Source of the DNA: Paralcaligenes ureilyticus
Lineage (GTDB): Bacteria; Pseudomonadota; Gammaproteobacteria; Burkholderiales; Burkholderiaceae_B
Assembly (NCBI RefSeq): GCF_004346225.1
Contig: NZ_SMAJ01000010.1
Location: 62,001-126,000, forward strand
Length of the DNA: 64,000 nucleotides
Direction: 5' to 3'
The notes beneath the pieces are model-generated. The model searched no databases, was not told the DNA's origin, and saw only the letters and a list, made by a program, of their open reading frames with translations. This document shows positions 1 through 6,774 of this stretch, in pieces (position 1 is the first letter of the stretch; each line of letters begins with the position of its first letter). The position numbers and the translations under genes were made by a program.

Positions 1-2
1 GA

Positions 3-65
3 TTCGAGCCCGCCTGGCCCGACGCCATCGAAGGCTATCGCGCCCTGATTGACGGAGCGCGGTGA
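3..65 (+). CDS. 3' end of an unidentified protein (partial)
   Basis: The window opens inside an open frame that runs 20 codons to a TGA at 63-65 and encodes a peptide ending IEGYRALIDGAR. The other two forward frames hit stops within this stretch, so this is the only frame that could carry an upstream gene into the window. The composition is ordinary for the genome and the stop is followed at once by REP-type repeat sequence, the usual arrangement at gene ends here. There is too little sequence to name a family. Confidence 0.5.
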   Translation, partial: FEPAWPDAIEGYRALIDGAR

Positions 66-121
66 TGCCGGGCGTTCAGTCGTCTTGGCATCGTGTTGTC
101 GCTTTGTGCAGCGTTGTGTGT

Positions 122-143
122 TACCCACAAGGGGTGGCGCTAC
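122..143 (-). repeat. REP-like palindrome
   Basis: Read on the minus strand this is GTAGC followed by a CACCCC-TTGT-GGGT hairpin, missing the outermost stem pair (TTACCC in place of GCCACCC). It belongs to the dispersed family described for 4287-4311 and marks the left flank of the long palindromic element. Confidence 0.75.
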
Positions 144-175
144 ATGAGCGAGCGCCACGCAAACATCAACGACGC

Positions 176-434
176 GAGCGTCGTGGCCAGTCAAGGTGGG
201 GCGGGCGATTCGGGCGCGCCGCGCGCAGGGCCGGCTTCGGGGAGGCAAGGCGTGCGCTGTTTGAGTGGGACGATTGCGAATAGCCCAGTGGGCTATTCGC
301 CCCACGAGTTCGCACGCCGCCCCGAAGCCGGCCCTGCGCGCGGGAAGTCATGGCGCAGCCATGACCGGGCCCGTCAGAGCCCGATCCGCCTTGACTGGCC
401 ATGACGCGGGGCTAGAAGGTTCTGGACAAGATAG
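176..434. repeat. Long structured palindromic element, copy 1
   Basis: This roughly 260-bp sequence is repeated at 6427-6700 and 33711-33968. It folds back on itself at several levels. The outer arms at about 180-198 and 386-404 pair with one mismatch. Inner arms around 219-243 and 329-353 share a 24-bp complementary block centred on GGGCCGGCTTCGGGG. A central perfect 12-bp inverted repeat lies at 276-300. A separate 8-bp hairpin (GTCATGGC-GCA-GCCATGAC) lies at 347-365. There is no coding potential. A REP lies about 35 nt beyond the right end, as in the other copies. It could be a non-autonomous mobile element (MITE-like) or a structured RNA; the sequence alone does not separate these. Confidence 0.8.
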
Positions 435-470
435 CTAGGCTGACACAAAAAAATGCCACCTTCAGCGAAT

Positions 471-494
471 GCCACCCACAAGGGGTGGCGCTAC
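471..494 (-). repeat. REP-like palindrome
   Basis: This is a perfect GCCACCC/GGGTGGC-type hairpin whose foot reads GTAG on the minus strand. It lies just downstream of the long element and of the convergent 3' end of the beta-propeller gene, where it could also act as a transcription-end hairpin. Confidence 0.8.
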
Positions 495-526
495 AGGGTG
501 GCGCTACGGAAACAGCACCAACAACG

Positions 527-1885
527 TCAGCGCATATTCCCCGTATGCCCCAGCGAATACCGACCAGGCTGCGGCCACACCGTCAGGCCATGGGGCTCAG
601 TTCCAACCCGAATAATCTTGACAGCCCCGCTAGTCGTATTGATCGCATAAACCACGTTATCAAAACGCCCCGATATCCACAAATACTTTCCATCGGCACT
701 GACATTACCCATATCGGGGCTGCCGCCACCCGGGATAGGCCACGTCGCCACCACCTTACCCGTAGCAAAATCCAGCACCGAAATACTTCCCGGTCCCTTG
801 GGCCTGCCGTGAATCTTGTTCGAACCCCGGTTCGTGATATAGAGCTTCGTACCGTCCCGGCTAGGATACAAACCGTGAGTGCCCACGCCCGTCTTGATGA
901 AGCCCACCTTCTTGAAACTGGCCCCATCGATCACGTATACACCGTCGGCCATCATATCGGCCACGTAAAATATTTTGCCATCGGGCGAACTGCGGATATC
1001 CTGAGGCATCCCGCCCTTGGCAAGCTTAAGGTAACCCAGCACCTCATGCTTGACCATATCGATCTTGACCAGGCCGCCATCGAATTCGCAGGTAAAAATG
1101 GCATAGCGCCCGTCGATGGAATAATCGGCGTGGTTGATCCCCGCGCAGCCGGGAGTCGCCAGCGAAAACTGCAAGGCCATCGTGTGCGGATCACGAAAAT
1201 CAAGCCGCTTCAACGCTTCGGCGACCACAACCGCCGACTTGCCATCGGGGGTGAAGTACATATTGTAGGGATCGTCCACCTTCACCGCCGCGCCGGGCTT
1301 GCCGGTGTCGGGATCGATGGGAGTCAGACTCCCATTGGGCGTGCCCTCGGCATTATTGGCCACCCACAGCGTCTTCAAATCCCAGGAAGGCACCACATGC
1401 TGGGGATTCGCACCCACCTTGAAACGGCTCACCACCTTGAATGTGGCCGGATCAATCACGTAAACATCGTTGGACTTCACATTGGGGACATACACCCTGG
1501 GCAAGGCGCCGGCCACGGCCGGACTAAGCTTGCCCGCCGTTGCTTCGCTGTAAAGATTGGCCGGGTTGATAACCGCCGGCATGCCCGGGATCGTTTTGAT
1601 CGGCTGATCGGGCTCGGCGGCGACGGGGTCCAGAGCGGGCCCCATGCTTGGAGAGGCGGTGGACGCACCGGAGGACGCATCAGATCCAACCGCATCGTCG
1701 GCCACCGCAACAAGCCGCGAAGATGAACCGCACTGGGAAAGCTCCAGGTCGGGCCCCGCTGGGTTGTTCGCGGTACTGACAGACCGTTCGGGTTCGACTG
1801 CCGACACAGCCACCGCATAGATCCCGCTTAAAGCCACAGCAGCGTACAAGGCCGTCTGAAGGAACGGATGCCTGACATGCTTCAT
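527..1885 (-). CDS. Exported YVTN/YncE-like beta-propeller protein
   Basis: The 452-residue protein starts with a signal peptide (residues 1-29, hydrophobic core TALYAAVALSGIYAVAV), followed by a low-complexity Ala/Ser/Pro linker to about residue 100. From about residue 128 it has repeated propeller blades, for example VYVPNVKSNDVYVIDPATFK, with SADGKYLWISG near the end. Such YVTN/YncE-family repeats form seven-bladed propellers in the periplasm. Characterised relatives bind DNA or act as lactonase-like or nitrite-reductase-like folds, and no catalytic residues can be assigned here. A creatininase-family gene lies 30 nt upstream on the same strand, so the two probably form an operon and may act on one substrate. 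The fold is confident; the function is not known. Confidence 0.8.
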   Translation of the reverse strand: MKHVRHPFLQTALYAAVALSGIYAVAVSAVEPERSVSTANNPAGPDLELSQCGSSSRLVAVADDAVGSDASSGASTASPSMGPALDPVAAEPDQPIKTIPGMPAVINPANLYSEATAGKLSPAVAGALPRVYVPNVKSNDVYVIDPATFKVVSRFKVGANPQHVVPSWDLKTLWVANNAEGTPNGSLTPIDPDTGKPGAAVKVDDPYNMYFTPDGKSAVVVAEALKRLDFRDPHTMALQFSLATPGCAGINHADYSIDGRYAIFTCEFDGGLVKIDMVKHEVLGYLKLAKGGMPQDIRSSPDGKIFYVADMMADGVYVIDGASFKKVGFIKTGVGTHGLYPSRDGTKLYITNRGSNKIHGRPKGPGSISVLDFATGKVVATWPIPGGGSPDMGNVSADGKYLWISGRFDNVVYAINTTSGAVKIIRVGTEPHGLTVWPQPGRYSLGHTGNMR

Positions 1886-1915
1886 TTCGAATATCCCATA
1901 AATAATTCCGACCTG

Positions 1916-2728
1916 TTATCGAGCCGTATCACGACGAATCGCGGCAATCGTCTGGGTAACAATGGCATCGATGCCCAACCGTCCCAACTCGGCGCTGGAT
2001 CGGCGCGGATCGCCGCCATATACGCCATCGGCCGCGCCCGGCTTGCCCGCTTTGCGCAGTTTGTCCTCGCGCACCATTTGCGGGGCGACCGCCATCAGCA
2101 GCGATGTATCAGCCAAACCCGCATGGGTGCCGATCTCATCATCGCGATAGCCGCGCCCACGCAATATTTTTGCAAAGCCTTCGGAACTCGCCCGATAGTA
2201 TTCGGCAGGCGCGAACGCTCGGGCCGGCGATTTGGCCCAGGCTTTATTCAGGCGATTCGCCACCTGCGTCAGATCTTTCTGGTAGCCGCCGTGATCGCCC
2301 AGGAAAACAATATTGCGAAACCCGTGAACCATAAAACTGTTGGCGGCGGATTCCAGAGTTTTCTCGAAGACATCATCGGGAACAGTGATCGTACCGGGAA
2401 AGCGCATGTGCGCGGTCGCCGGCTTATATCCGCCTTCAGGCACATAAGCGATAACGGGAGCGACCAGGGCGTTGCCCAGGCCTCGCGCAATCTTCTGCGA
2501 CAAGACACGAACACGCTCATTGTGCTTGCCCAGCGCGACGTACGGGCCGCTCTGCTCCGTGCCGCCAATGGGAATGATGATCGTGGTCTTGCCCGCCCGG
2601 ACCAGGTCACGCAGCTCGGTCCAGGTCAGGTCTTCGAGCTGCACGCCAGCAGCGCCCTGGGCGAACGCCACCTGCGCCCCGGCCAACAGGGAAACACCCA
2701 CAACGAATCGAATCAACGCTAGTAACAT
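1916..2728 (-). CDS. Exported creatininase-family protein
   Basis: An upstream extension exists, but the start chosen here (ATG, complement of 2726-2728) begins a clean signal peptide ending AQVAFAQG, giving 270 residues. The body matches the creatininase/amidohydrolase fold: IIIPIGGTEQSGPY (first metal-loop region), FLGDHGGYQ (usual NGHGGN position) and THAGLADTSLLM (usual HAG-x-x-ETS). Creatininases normally read GSTEQHGPH in the first loop, so this protein has Ser where a metal-ligand His is usual, with a His nearby in GKHN. It may belong to an exported subfamily with shifted ligands. It probably hydrolyses a cyclic amide or related substrate in the periplasm; the substrate is unknown. It is likely co-transcribed with the downstream propeller gene. 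Confidence 0.75.
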   Translation of the reverse strand: MLLALIRFVVGVSLLAGAQVAFAQGAAGVQLEDLTWTELRDLVRAGKTTIIIPIGGTEQSGPYVALGKHNERVRVLSQKIARGLGNALVAPVIAYVPEGGYKPATAHMRFPGTITVPDDVFEKTLESAANSFMVHGFRNIVFLGDHGGYQKDLTQVANRLNKAWAKSPARAFAPAEYYRASSEGFAKILRGRGYRDDEIGTHAGLADTSLLMAVAPQMVREDKLRKAGKPGAADGVYGGDPRRSSAELGRLGIDAIVTQTIAAIRRDTAR

Positions 2729-2949
2729 GGCAATGTTTGAACAAAACTCGCAAAACCGGCCCAGTAAAATAGGCCTTGCAGACCCAGCCGGCAATCGGCT
2801 TATGCGGCGGTGTGTCGCCACACATAAGCACCCGGTGAAATCATACTGTAAAACACAGCCTTTTTACGGCTTGCAACGCCATGGTAGTACGATAGCTGAC
2901 AATTCCCAGTTCAGACCCGACTCACCCTTTACTCAAATCAGGAACCCTT

Positions 2950-3456
2950 ATGGCCATTTCCCTCTATGCTGTCTCAGTACCTCTTTGCAAACAAATGCTC
3001 AACAGCCTGAGCGCCATTCTGAACAAGGCGCAAGCGCATGCCAGCGCGAAGAACATCGAACCCGACGCATTGCTTCAGGCTCGCCTGTTTCCCGATATGT
3101 TTCCCTTGATCCGCCAGGTGCAAATCGCCACCGACTTCGCTCGTGGCATCTGTGCACGCTTGGCCGGCGCCGATGTGCCCTCTTATGAATCCAGCGAAAA
3201 AACCTTTGCCGATCTCCAGGCGTTGATCAGTAAAACCCTGGCATTTATCGACGGCTTCACGCCGGCTCAAATCGACGGTAATGAAGAGCGCATCACGATT
3301 TTGCGCCCCGGTACGCCCAAAGAGAAAAAATTCACCAACCAAGCCTATCTGCTGACCTACGGCCTGCCGCAGTTCTATTTTCACGTCACCACCGCCTATG
3401 CCATCCTGCGCCACAACGGCATCGAAATAGGCAAGCGTGACTACATGGGCGCCTGA
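2950..3456 (+). CDS. DUF1993 family protein
   Basis: The 168-residue soluble protein starts at ATG 2950 with an AGGA Shine-Dalgarno (CAGGAACCCTT). The sequence is typical of DUF1993: an N-terminal helix with LNSLSAILNKA, a central LFPDMFPLIRQVQIATDFA segment, and a C-terminal QFYFHVTTAYAILRHNGIEIGKRDY block. These proteins have a DinB-like four-helix fold predicted from sequence, and their biochemical role is not established. It stands alone, divergent from the creatininase operon and convergent with the glutathione S-transferase gene. Confidence 0.85.
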   Translation: MAISLYAVSVPLCKQMLNSLSAILNKAQAHASAKNIEPDALLQARLFPDMFPLIRQVQIATDFARGICARLAGADVPSYESSEKTFADLQALISKTLAFIDGFTPAQIDGNEERITILRPGTPKEKKFTNQAYLLTYGLPQFYFHVTTAYAILRHNGIEIGKRDYMGA

Positions 3457-3471
3457 GCGGCTTCCAGACAT

Positions 3472-3504
3472 TTGCCGGGCGGGCATGGATGCCTCGTCCG
3501 GCAA
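3472..3504. terminator. Bidirectional terminator-like hairpin between convergent genes
   Basis: A long hairpin (TTGCCGGGCGGGCAT paired with ATGCCTCGTCCGGCAA, two G-T wobbles) lies exactly between the DUF1993 stop and the convergent GST stop. There is no strong T tract on either side, so it is a probable shared end signal rather than a textbook one. Confidence 0.5.
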
Positions 3505-3510
3505 GGGCCA

Positions 3511-4131
3511 TCAGGTAAGTTCTGTCATGACGCGGCTTTGGTAGGCCGGCCGCAATGCCAGGCGCCGATACCAGGCCTCCAGATGCGCCAGGGCCGGCCG
3601 CTGAATCGGCATTTCAAACCAGGCGTATATCAAGCAAGCCAGCGGAATATCGCCCATGCCGAAATCGCTGCCCGACAAAAACGGCTTTTTGGCCAAGGCC
3701 GCGTCAACAATGCTCAGATGATCCGCACAGGCTTGCAAGCCCCGTTGGGCCACATCCTTTTTCCTCTGCTCGGCCGGCAGCCGGACCGTATTTAAAAACA
3801 GATCCTTATAAGGTGCGGTAAACGTCGAGGTCGCCCAATCCATCCACTGATCGGCCATCGCCCGCTGCGTCAAATCCCGGGGGTACAAAGCGCCCTCGCC
3901 ATGCTTGGCGCAAAGATAGCGCACAATCGCATTGGACTCCCAAAGGGTGAAGCCATCATCCTGAATACACGGCACGAGGCCATTAGGATTCATCGCCCGA
4001 TACTCGGGCGTCTTCACGACACCGAAGGCACCGCCCGCAACAACGTGCTCGTAGGAAATTCCCAGTTCGTCGGCACACCAAAGCACTTTTTTGACATTAC
4101 TTGAATTCTGGCGACCCCATATCGTTAACAT
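3511..4131 (-). CDS. Glutathione S-transferase family protein
   Basis: The 206-residue protein has an N-terminal thioredoxin-like domain (residues 1-80; MLTIWGRQNSSNVKKVLW with the SSN active-site region, NPNGLVPCIQDD with the cis-Pro, and WESNAIVRYL, the glutathione gamma-glutamyl-binding ESxAI motif). A helical C-terminal domain follows (residues 90-206, with DFGMGDIPLACLIYAWF as the N-capping region). The start at 4131 is favoured over an upstream ATG because it begins at the conserved domain and has a GAGGGAAG Shine-Dalgarno. It conjugates or isomerises electrophiles with glutathione in the cytoplasm. The class looks theta/beta-like and the substrate is unknown. Confidence 0.85.
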   Translation of the reverse strand: MLTIWGRQNSSNVKKVLWCADELGISYEHVVAGGAFGVVKTPEYRAMNPNGLVPCIQDDGFTLWESNAIVRYLCAKHGEGALYPRDLTQRAMADQWMDWATSTFTAPYKDLFLNTVRLPAEQRKKDVAQRGLQACADHLSIVDAALAKKPFLSGSDFGMGDIPLACLIYAWFEMPIQRPALAHLEAWYRRLALRPAYQSRVMTELT

Positions 4132-4172
4132 GCCGGCTTCCCTCTGTTTGAGATTCAGAGCTTCCATTATAT

Positions 4173-4204
4173 AGACCCATGTCATTGAAGACCCATGTCA
4201 TTGA
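4173..4204. repeat. Perfect 16-bp tandem duplication upstream of the GST gene
   Basis: AGACCCATGTCATTGA occurs twice head-to-tail (4173-4188 and 4189-4204) in the leader of the minus-strand GST gene. It could be a replication-slippage product or a tandem binding site; nothing further distinguishes these. Confidence 0.7.
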
Positions 4205-4286
4205 CAACTTAATCAACGCGCGCAGCAGGCCGTCCGGCTGACCCGATGCTCGCGAAATAGCCGACATCGCCTGCGGGGTGGTCACT

Positions 4287-4397
4287 GTAGCGGCACCCCT
4301 TGTGGGTGCCATCGCCGCTCTGCAGGTATCGGGTTAATCGCCAGGCCGTTAGATGGCACCCACAAGGGGTGCCGCTACAACAAGGGGCGCCGCTACA
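4287..4397. repeat. Inverted pair of REP palindromes plus a partial copy
   Basis: REP copies lie at 4287-4311 (plus) and 4354-4378 (minus), with a truncated copy at 4381-4397. The plus copy reads GTAG-C-GGCACCCC-TTGT-GGGTGCC, a GC-rich stem with a GTAG foot, which is the signature recognised by RAYT transposases in established REP families. Two copies in opposite orientation about 40 nt apart resemble a BIME unit. They separate the GST gene from the sigma/anti-sigma operon. Confidence 0.85.
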
Positions 4398-4479
4398 AAT
4401 ACAGCGGGAAAAGACAGTCACGCCACCGCAAAATCTGAAATAATCAAATACGATGGAATAAAGCGGTTATCGTGCTCGT

Positions 4480-4514
4480 ATACCCTGGAGTACGCCCTAT
4501 ACCTTGGAGTACGC
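4480..4514 (+). promoter_or_regulatory. Direct repeat in the promoter region of the secreted-protein/ECF sigma operon
   Basis: ATACCYTGGAGTACGC occurs at 4480-4495 and again at 4499-4514, 15 of 16 bases identical and 19 bp apart, ending 34 nt before the ATG at 4549. A tandem site here is well placed to be a regulator binding site, or two overlapping ECF-type promoter elements used by the sigma factor encoded downstream. The role is inferred from position only. Confidence 0.45.
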
Positions 4515-4548
4515 ACGATCAACACCGATCTCATCCGGAGACTTCATC

Positions 4549-4929
4549 ATGAACAAACGACTCTTCATTTCCTCTTTGATACTGGCCGGCGGCAGCCTGC
4601 TCGGACTTGCCGCCCAGGCCGCCGCGCCGGTTGGCATGAACGGCACAATGCTGGTGGACAAGGCCGGCATGACGCTTTACACGTTCGACAAAGATGCTGC
4701 CAATAGCGGCAAAAGCGTCTGCAATGGAGGTTGCGCGACCAACTGGCCGCCTTTGAAGGCCGACGAACACGCCAAGGCCAGCGGCAACTTCACCCTCGTC
4801 AAGCGTGACGACGGCACCATGCAATGGGCCCACAAAGGCAAGCCTCTGTATCATTTCGCGTCCGACAAAAAGCCGGGCGACAAAAGCGGCGACAACTTCA
4901 AGAATATGTGGCGCACAGCCCAGGAATAA
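4549..4929 (+). CDS. Secreted COG4315-type repeat protein (predicted periplasmic)
   Basis: The 126-residue protein has a signal peptide (MNKRLFISSLILAGGSLLGL, cleavage after AQA) and a mature part built of the COG4315 secreted repeat: MLVDKAGMTLYTFDKDAANS, then the two-Cys loop CNGGCATNWPP, then KPLYHFASDKKPGD. The start at 4549 is chosen for the signal peptide and the CCGGAG Shine-Dalgarno. The family is widespread, often encoded beside ECF sigma factors, and its molecular function is not established. The two Cys may form a disulfide or bind a metal. It is the first gene of a three-gene unit with the sigma and anti-sigma genes, 13 nt upstream of the sigma start. Confidence 0.85.
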   Translation: MNKRLFISSLILAGGSLLGLAAQAAAPVGMNGTMLVDKAGMTLYTFDKDAANSGKSVCNGGCATNWPPLKADEHAKASGNFTLVKRDDGTMQWAHKGKPLYHFASDKKPGDKSGDNFKNMWRTAQE

Positions 4930-4942
4930 GGCCCAGGCAGCG

Positions 4943-5467
4943 ATGGCGGATCCATTGCCGATGAGTGACGAAAGTGCGCAGATGGTGGCGTGCCTGCCCC
5001 GCCTGCGCCGTTATGCACGCGCCCTCATCGGCGAGCGCAACGCCGCCGACGACCTGGTCCAGGACACCTGCGAACGCGCCTGGGCCCGGCTGGCCACGTG
5101 GCGCCGCGATAGCGACATGCGTGCCTGGCTATTCGGGATTATGCATAACCTGCATGTCGATCAGCACCGCAAACCAAGGCTAACCACTACCCCTATGGAC
5201 GACGCCAGCCTCGCGGTCTCTACCCGCGCCACCCAAACCGATTTTCTGGAAATTCGGGATATCGAAGCCGCGCTGGCACAGTTGCAGGTCGAACAACGCG
5301 AGGTATTGCTGCTTGTGGCCCTGGAAGACATGCGCTACGAGGAAGCAGCCAAAATACTGGGCATTCCTTTGGGCACGGTTATGTCGCGACTCTCACGGGC
5401 CAGGGAAAAAATGCGTTCCCTCATGCACGTAAACACCCAGACCAGCCTGTTAAAGGTAGTCAAATGA
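4943..5467 (+). CDS. ECF-type RNA polymerase sigma factor
   Basis: The 174-residue protein has a sigma-70 region 2 (about residues 20-90: LRRYARALIGERNAADDLVQ, DTCERAWARLATWR and MRAWLFGIMHNLHVDQHR, covering 2.1-2.4) and a region 4 (about 110-165: ALAQLQVEQREVLLLVALED, then a YEEAAKILGIPLGTVMSRLS helix-turn-helix). There are no regions 1 or 3, as expected for the ECF group. The start at 4943 (MADPLP) follows the upstream stop; an alternative is ATG 4961. The anti-sigma gene overlaps its stop by 4 nt, so expression is coupled. It probably controls its own operon in response to an envelope signal. Confidence 0.9.
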   Translation: MADPLPMSDESAQMVACLPRLRRYARALIGERNAADDLVQDTCERAWARLATWRRDSDMRAWLFGIMHNLHVDQHRKPRLTTTPMDDASLAVSTRATQTDFLEIRDIEAALAQLQVEQREVLLLVALEDMRYEEAAKILGIPLGTVMSRLSRAREKMRSLMHVNTQTSLLKVVK

Positions 5468-6282
5468 GTCTCTTGCCCATTACCGAAGCCGAGCTCCAGG
5501 CCTTTATCGAGGACGTGCTCCCCGAGCCGAGGCGCGTGGATCTCGAGGTTTATCTGGCCGCGCACCCGGCCGAGGCCGAACGGCTCAGAGCATTGCGCGA
5601 ACAAAAGCTTGCGCTCAAAGCGCTATACGACCCGATATTGGACGAACCCATACCGGCAAGACTGCAGATCGCGGCCAGCGGCCCTGCGCGCGTCTCCCAA
5701 CGCTGGCTGCCGGCAAGCCTGCCGCGTGTCGCGGCCAGCCTGGCTCTGGTCGCGGCGGGCGCCGCAGCGGGCTGGATGGGGCGCGGCGCAACGGATCCCG
5801 GCTCGCTCGACATGCAGGCAAGCGACTCCACCTCCACAAGAGTCCAGATGGCAAGCCTGGCCCGTTATGCCGCCATGGCGCATCAGGTCTACAGCCCCGA
5901 AGTACGTCACCCGGTGGAGGTGGGCGTCGATCAGGAAGATCAACTGGTGAAGTGGCTGTCCAAACGGCTTGGATCAACCCTGCGCCCACCCAAGCTCAAG
6001 CCTCTGGGCTACGAATTGATGGGAGGCAGGCTGCTGCCGGGCTCAAATGGCCCCGTTGCGCAATTCATGTATGAAGACGCCGCCAAACATCGGCTGACGC
6101 TTTACGTTTCGACCGAAAACACAGCCAACAAAAATACCGGATTCCGTTTTGCCCGGGAAGGCTCGATCAATGTTTTCTACTGGATCGACGGCAAATGCGG
6201 CTACGCCTTGTCCGCGGATATCGACAAGGCACAACTGACACAACTGGCCACGGCCGTCTACGAGCAGCTCGAGCCGAGCTAG
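5464..6282 (+). CDS. Anti-sigma factor, single-pass membrane protein
   Basis: The 272-residue protein overlaps the sigma gene by ATGA. Residues 1-50 form a cytoplasmic helical domain (ITEAELQAFIEDVLPEPRRV, then YLAAHPAEAERLRALREQK) typical of RsiW/COG5662 anti-sigma factors, but without the zinc-binding HxxxCxxC motif. One transmembrane segment lies at about residues 88-106 (VAASLALVAAGAAAGWM). A periplasmic domain of about 160 residues follows, with LGYELMGGRLLPGSNGPVAQ and INVFYWIDGKCGYALSA. It most likely holds the sigma factor inactive at the membrane until an envelope stimulus is sensed. Confidence 0.85.
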   Translation: MSLLPITEAELQAFIEDVLPEPRRVDLEVYLAAHPAEAERLRALREQKLALKALYDPILDEPIPARLQIAASGPARVSQRWLPASLPRVAASLALVAAGAAAGWMGRGATDPGSLDMQASDSTSTRVQMASLARYAAMAHQVYSPEVRHPVEVGVDQEDQLVKWLSKRLGSTLRPPKLKPLGYELMGGRLLPGSNGPVAQFMYEDAAKHRLTLYVSTENTANKNTGFRFAREGSINVFYWIDGKCGYALSADIDKAQLTQLATAVYEQLEPS

Positions 6283-6289
6283 AGGATGT

Positions 6290-6413
6290 GCCACCCACAA
6301 GGGGTGGCGCTACATGGCCCACGGTCACGTTCGTCCAGCAGCGTCTATCTTTTGTGGCCGCCTCATTTTTGCAATGACGCCTATCCCTGTAGCGGCAGCC
6401 CTTGTGGCTGCCA
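6290..6413. repeat. Divergent pair of REP palindromes
   Basis: A minus-oriented GCCACCC/GGGTGGC copy sits at 6290-6313, directly after the anti-sigma stop. A plus-oriented copy with stem GGCAGCC/GGCTGCC lies at 6389-6413. The stem variant keeps pairing in both arms, and the GTAG foot is intact in both. Confidence 0.8.
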
Positions 6414-6426
6414 TTTTCATCAGTCT

Positions 6427-6700
6427 AGCGTCGTGGGCGGTTAAGGTGGGGCGGGCGATTCGGGCGCTAGTCCCTCCACCCCAGCGCCATTAGTCTCGCA
6501 CTGAAGGCGCAAGAAAACTATACAAGTGGGACGTTTGCGATCAGTCCAGTGGACTGATCGCCCCACGAGTTCGCACGCCGCCCCGAAGCCGGCCCTGCGC
6601 GCGGGAAGTCATGGCGCAGCCATGACCGCGCCCGTCCGAGCCCGATCCACCTTAACCGGCCATGACGCGGGGCTAGAAGAAGGTTTTAGGCAAGATAGGA
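6427..6700. repeat. Long structured palindromic element, copy 2 (co-varying hairpin)
   Basis: The outer arms, central hairpin, right inner arm and GTCATGGC-GCA-GCCATGAC hairpin (6608-6626) match copies 1 and 3. The central hairpin at 6537-6561 differs from copy 1 at three positions in each arm, and every difference is compensated. The outer arms also change together (AGTC to GGTT in both arms). The left inner arm, about 6466-6530, is replaced by unrelated sequence, so the large inner stem cannot form in this copy. Confidence 0.8.
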
Positions 6701-6716
6701 TTAATGCGAAAAAAAT

Positions 6717-6772
6717 GCCACCCACAAGGGGTGGCGCTACAAACAAAATGGCACCCACAAGGGGTGCCACCA
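6717..6772 (-). repeat. Two tandem REP palindromes beyond the rpoD end
   Basis: Copies lie at 6717-6740 and 6750-6772, both minus-oriented and therefore transcribed as hairpins after rpoD. The second is followed in the rpoD transcript by ATTTTGTTTG, so it has the form of an intrinsic terminator. Its GTAG foot is changed to GTGG. Confidence 0.75.
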
Positions 6773-6774
6773 CA

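Larger units (their letters stand above)
66..526. other. Gene-free gap holding REP repeats and long palindromic element copy 1
   Basis: No credible gene is seen. Short open frames here read peptides such as THKGWRY that are only translated REP repeats. The gap holds a REP at 122-143, the long structured element at 176-434 and another REP at 471-494, followed by a partial tail duplicate (gtggcgctac) to about 507. Confidence 0.7.
6283..6774. other. Gene-free gap with four REPs and long palindromic element copy 2
   Basis: Between the anti-sigma gene and the rpoD 3' end no coding frame is credible. REPs are at 6290-6313 (minus), 6389-6413 (plus, GGCAGCC stem variant), 6717-6740 (minus) and 6750-6772 (minus, foot degenerate), with the long element at 6427-6700. 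Confidence 0.75.

Noticed and set aside
62-404. Small open reading frames in the first repeat region
   Set aside because: They are translated REP and long-element sequence (peptides such as THKGWRY and PQGVAL) and recur wherever the repeats occur.
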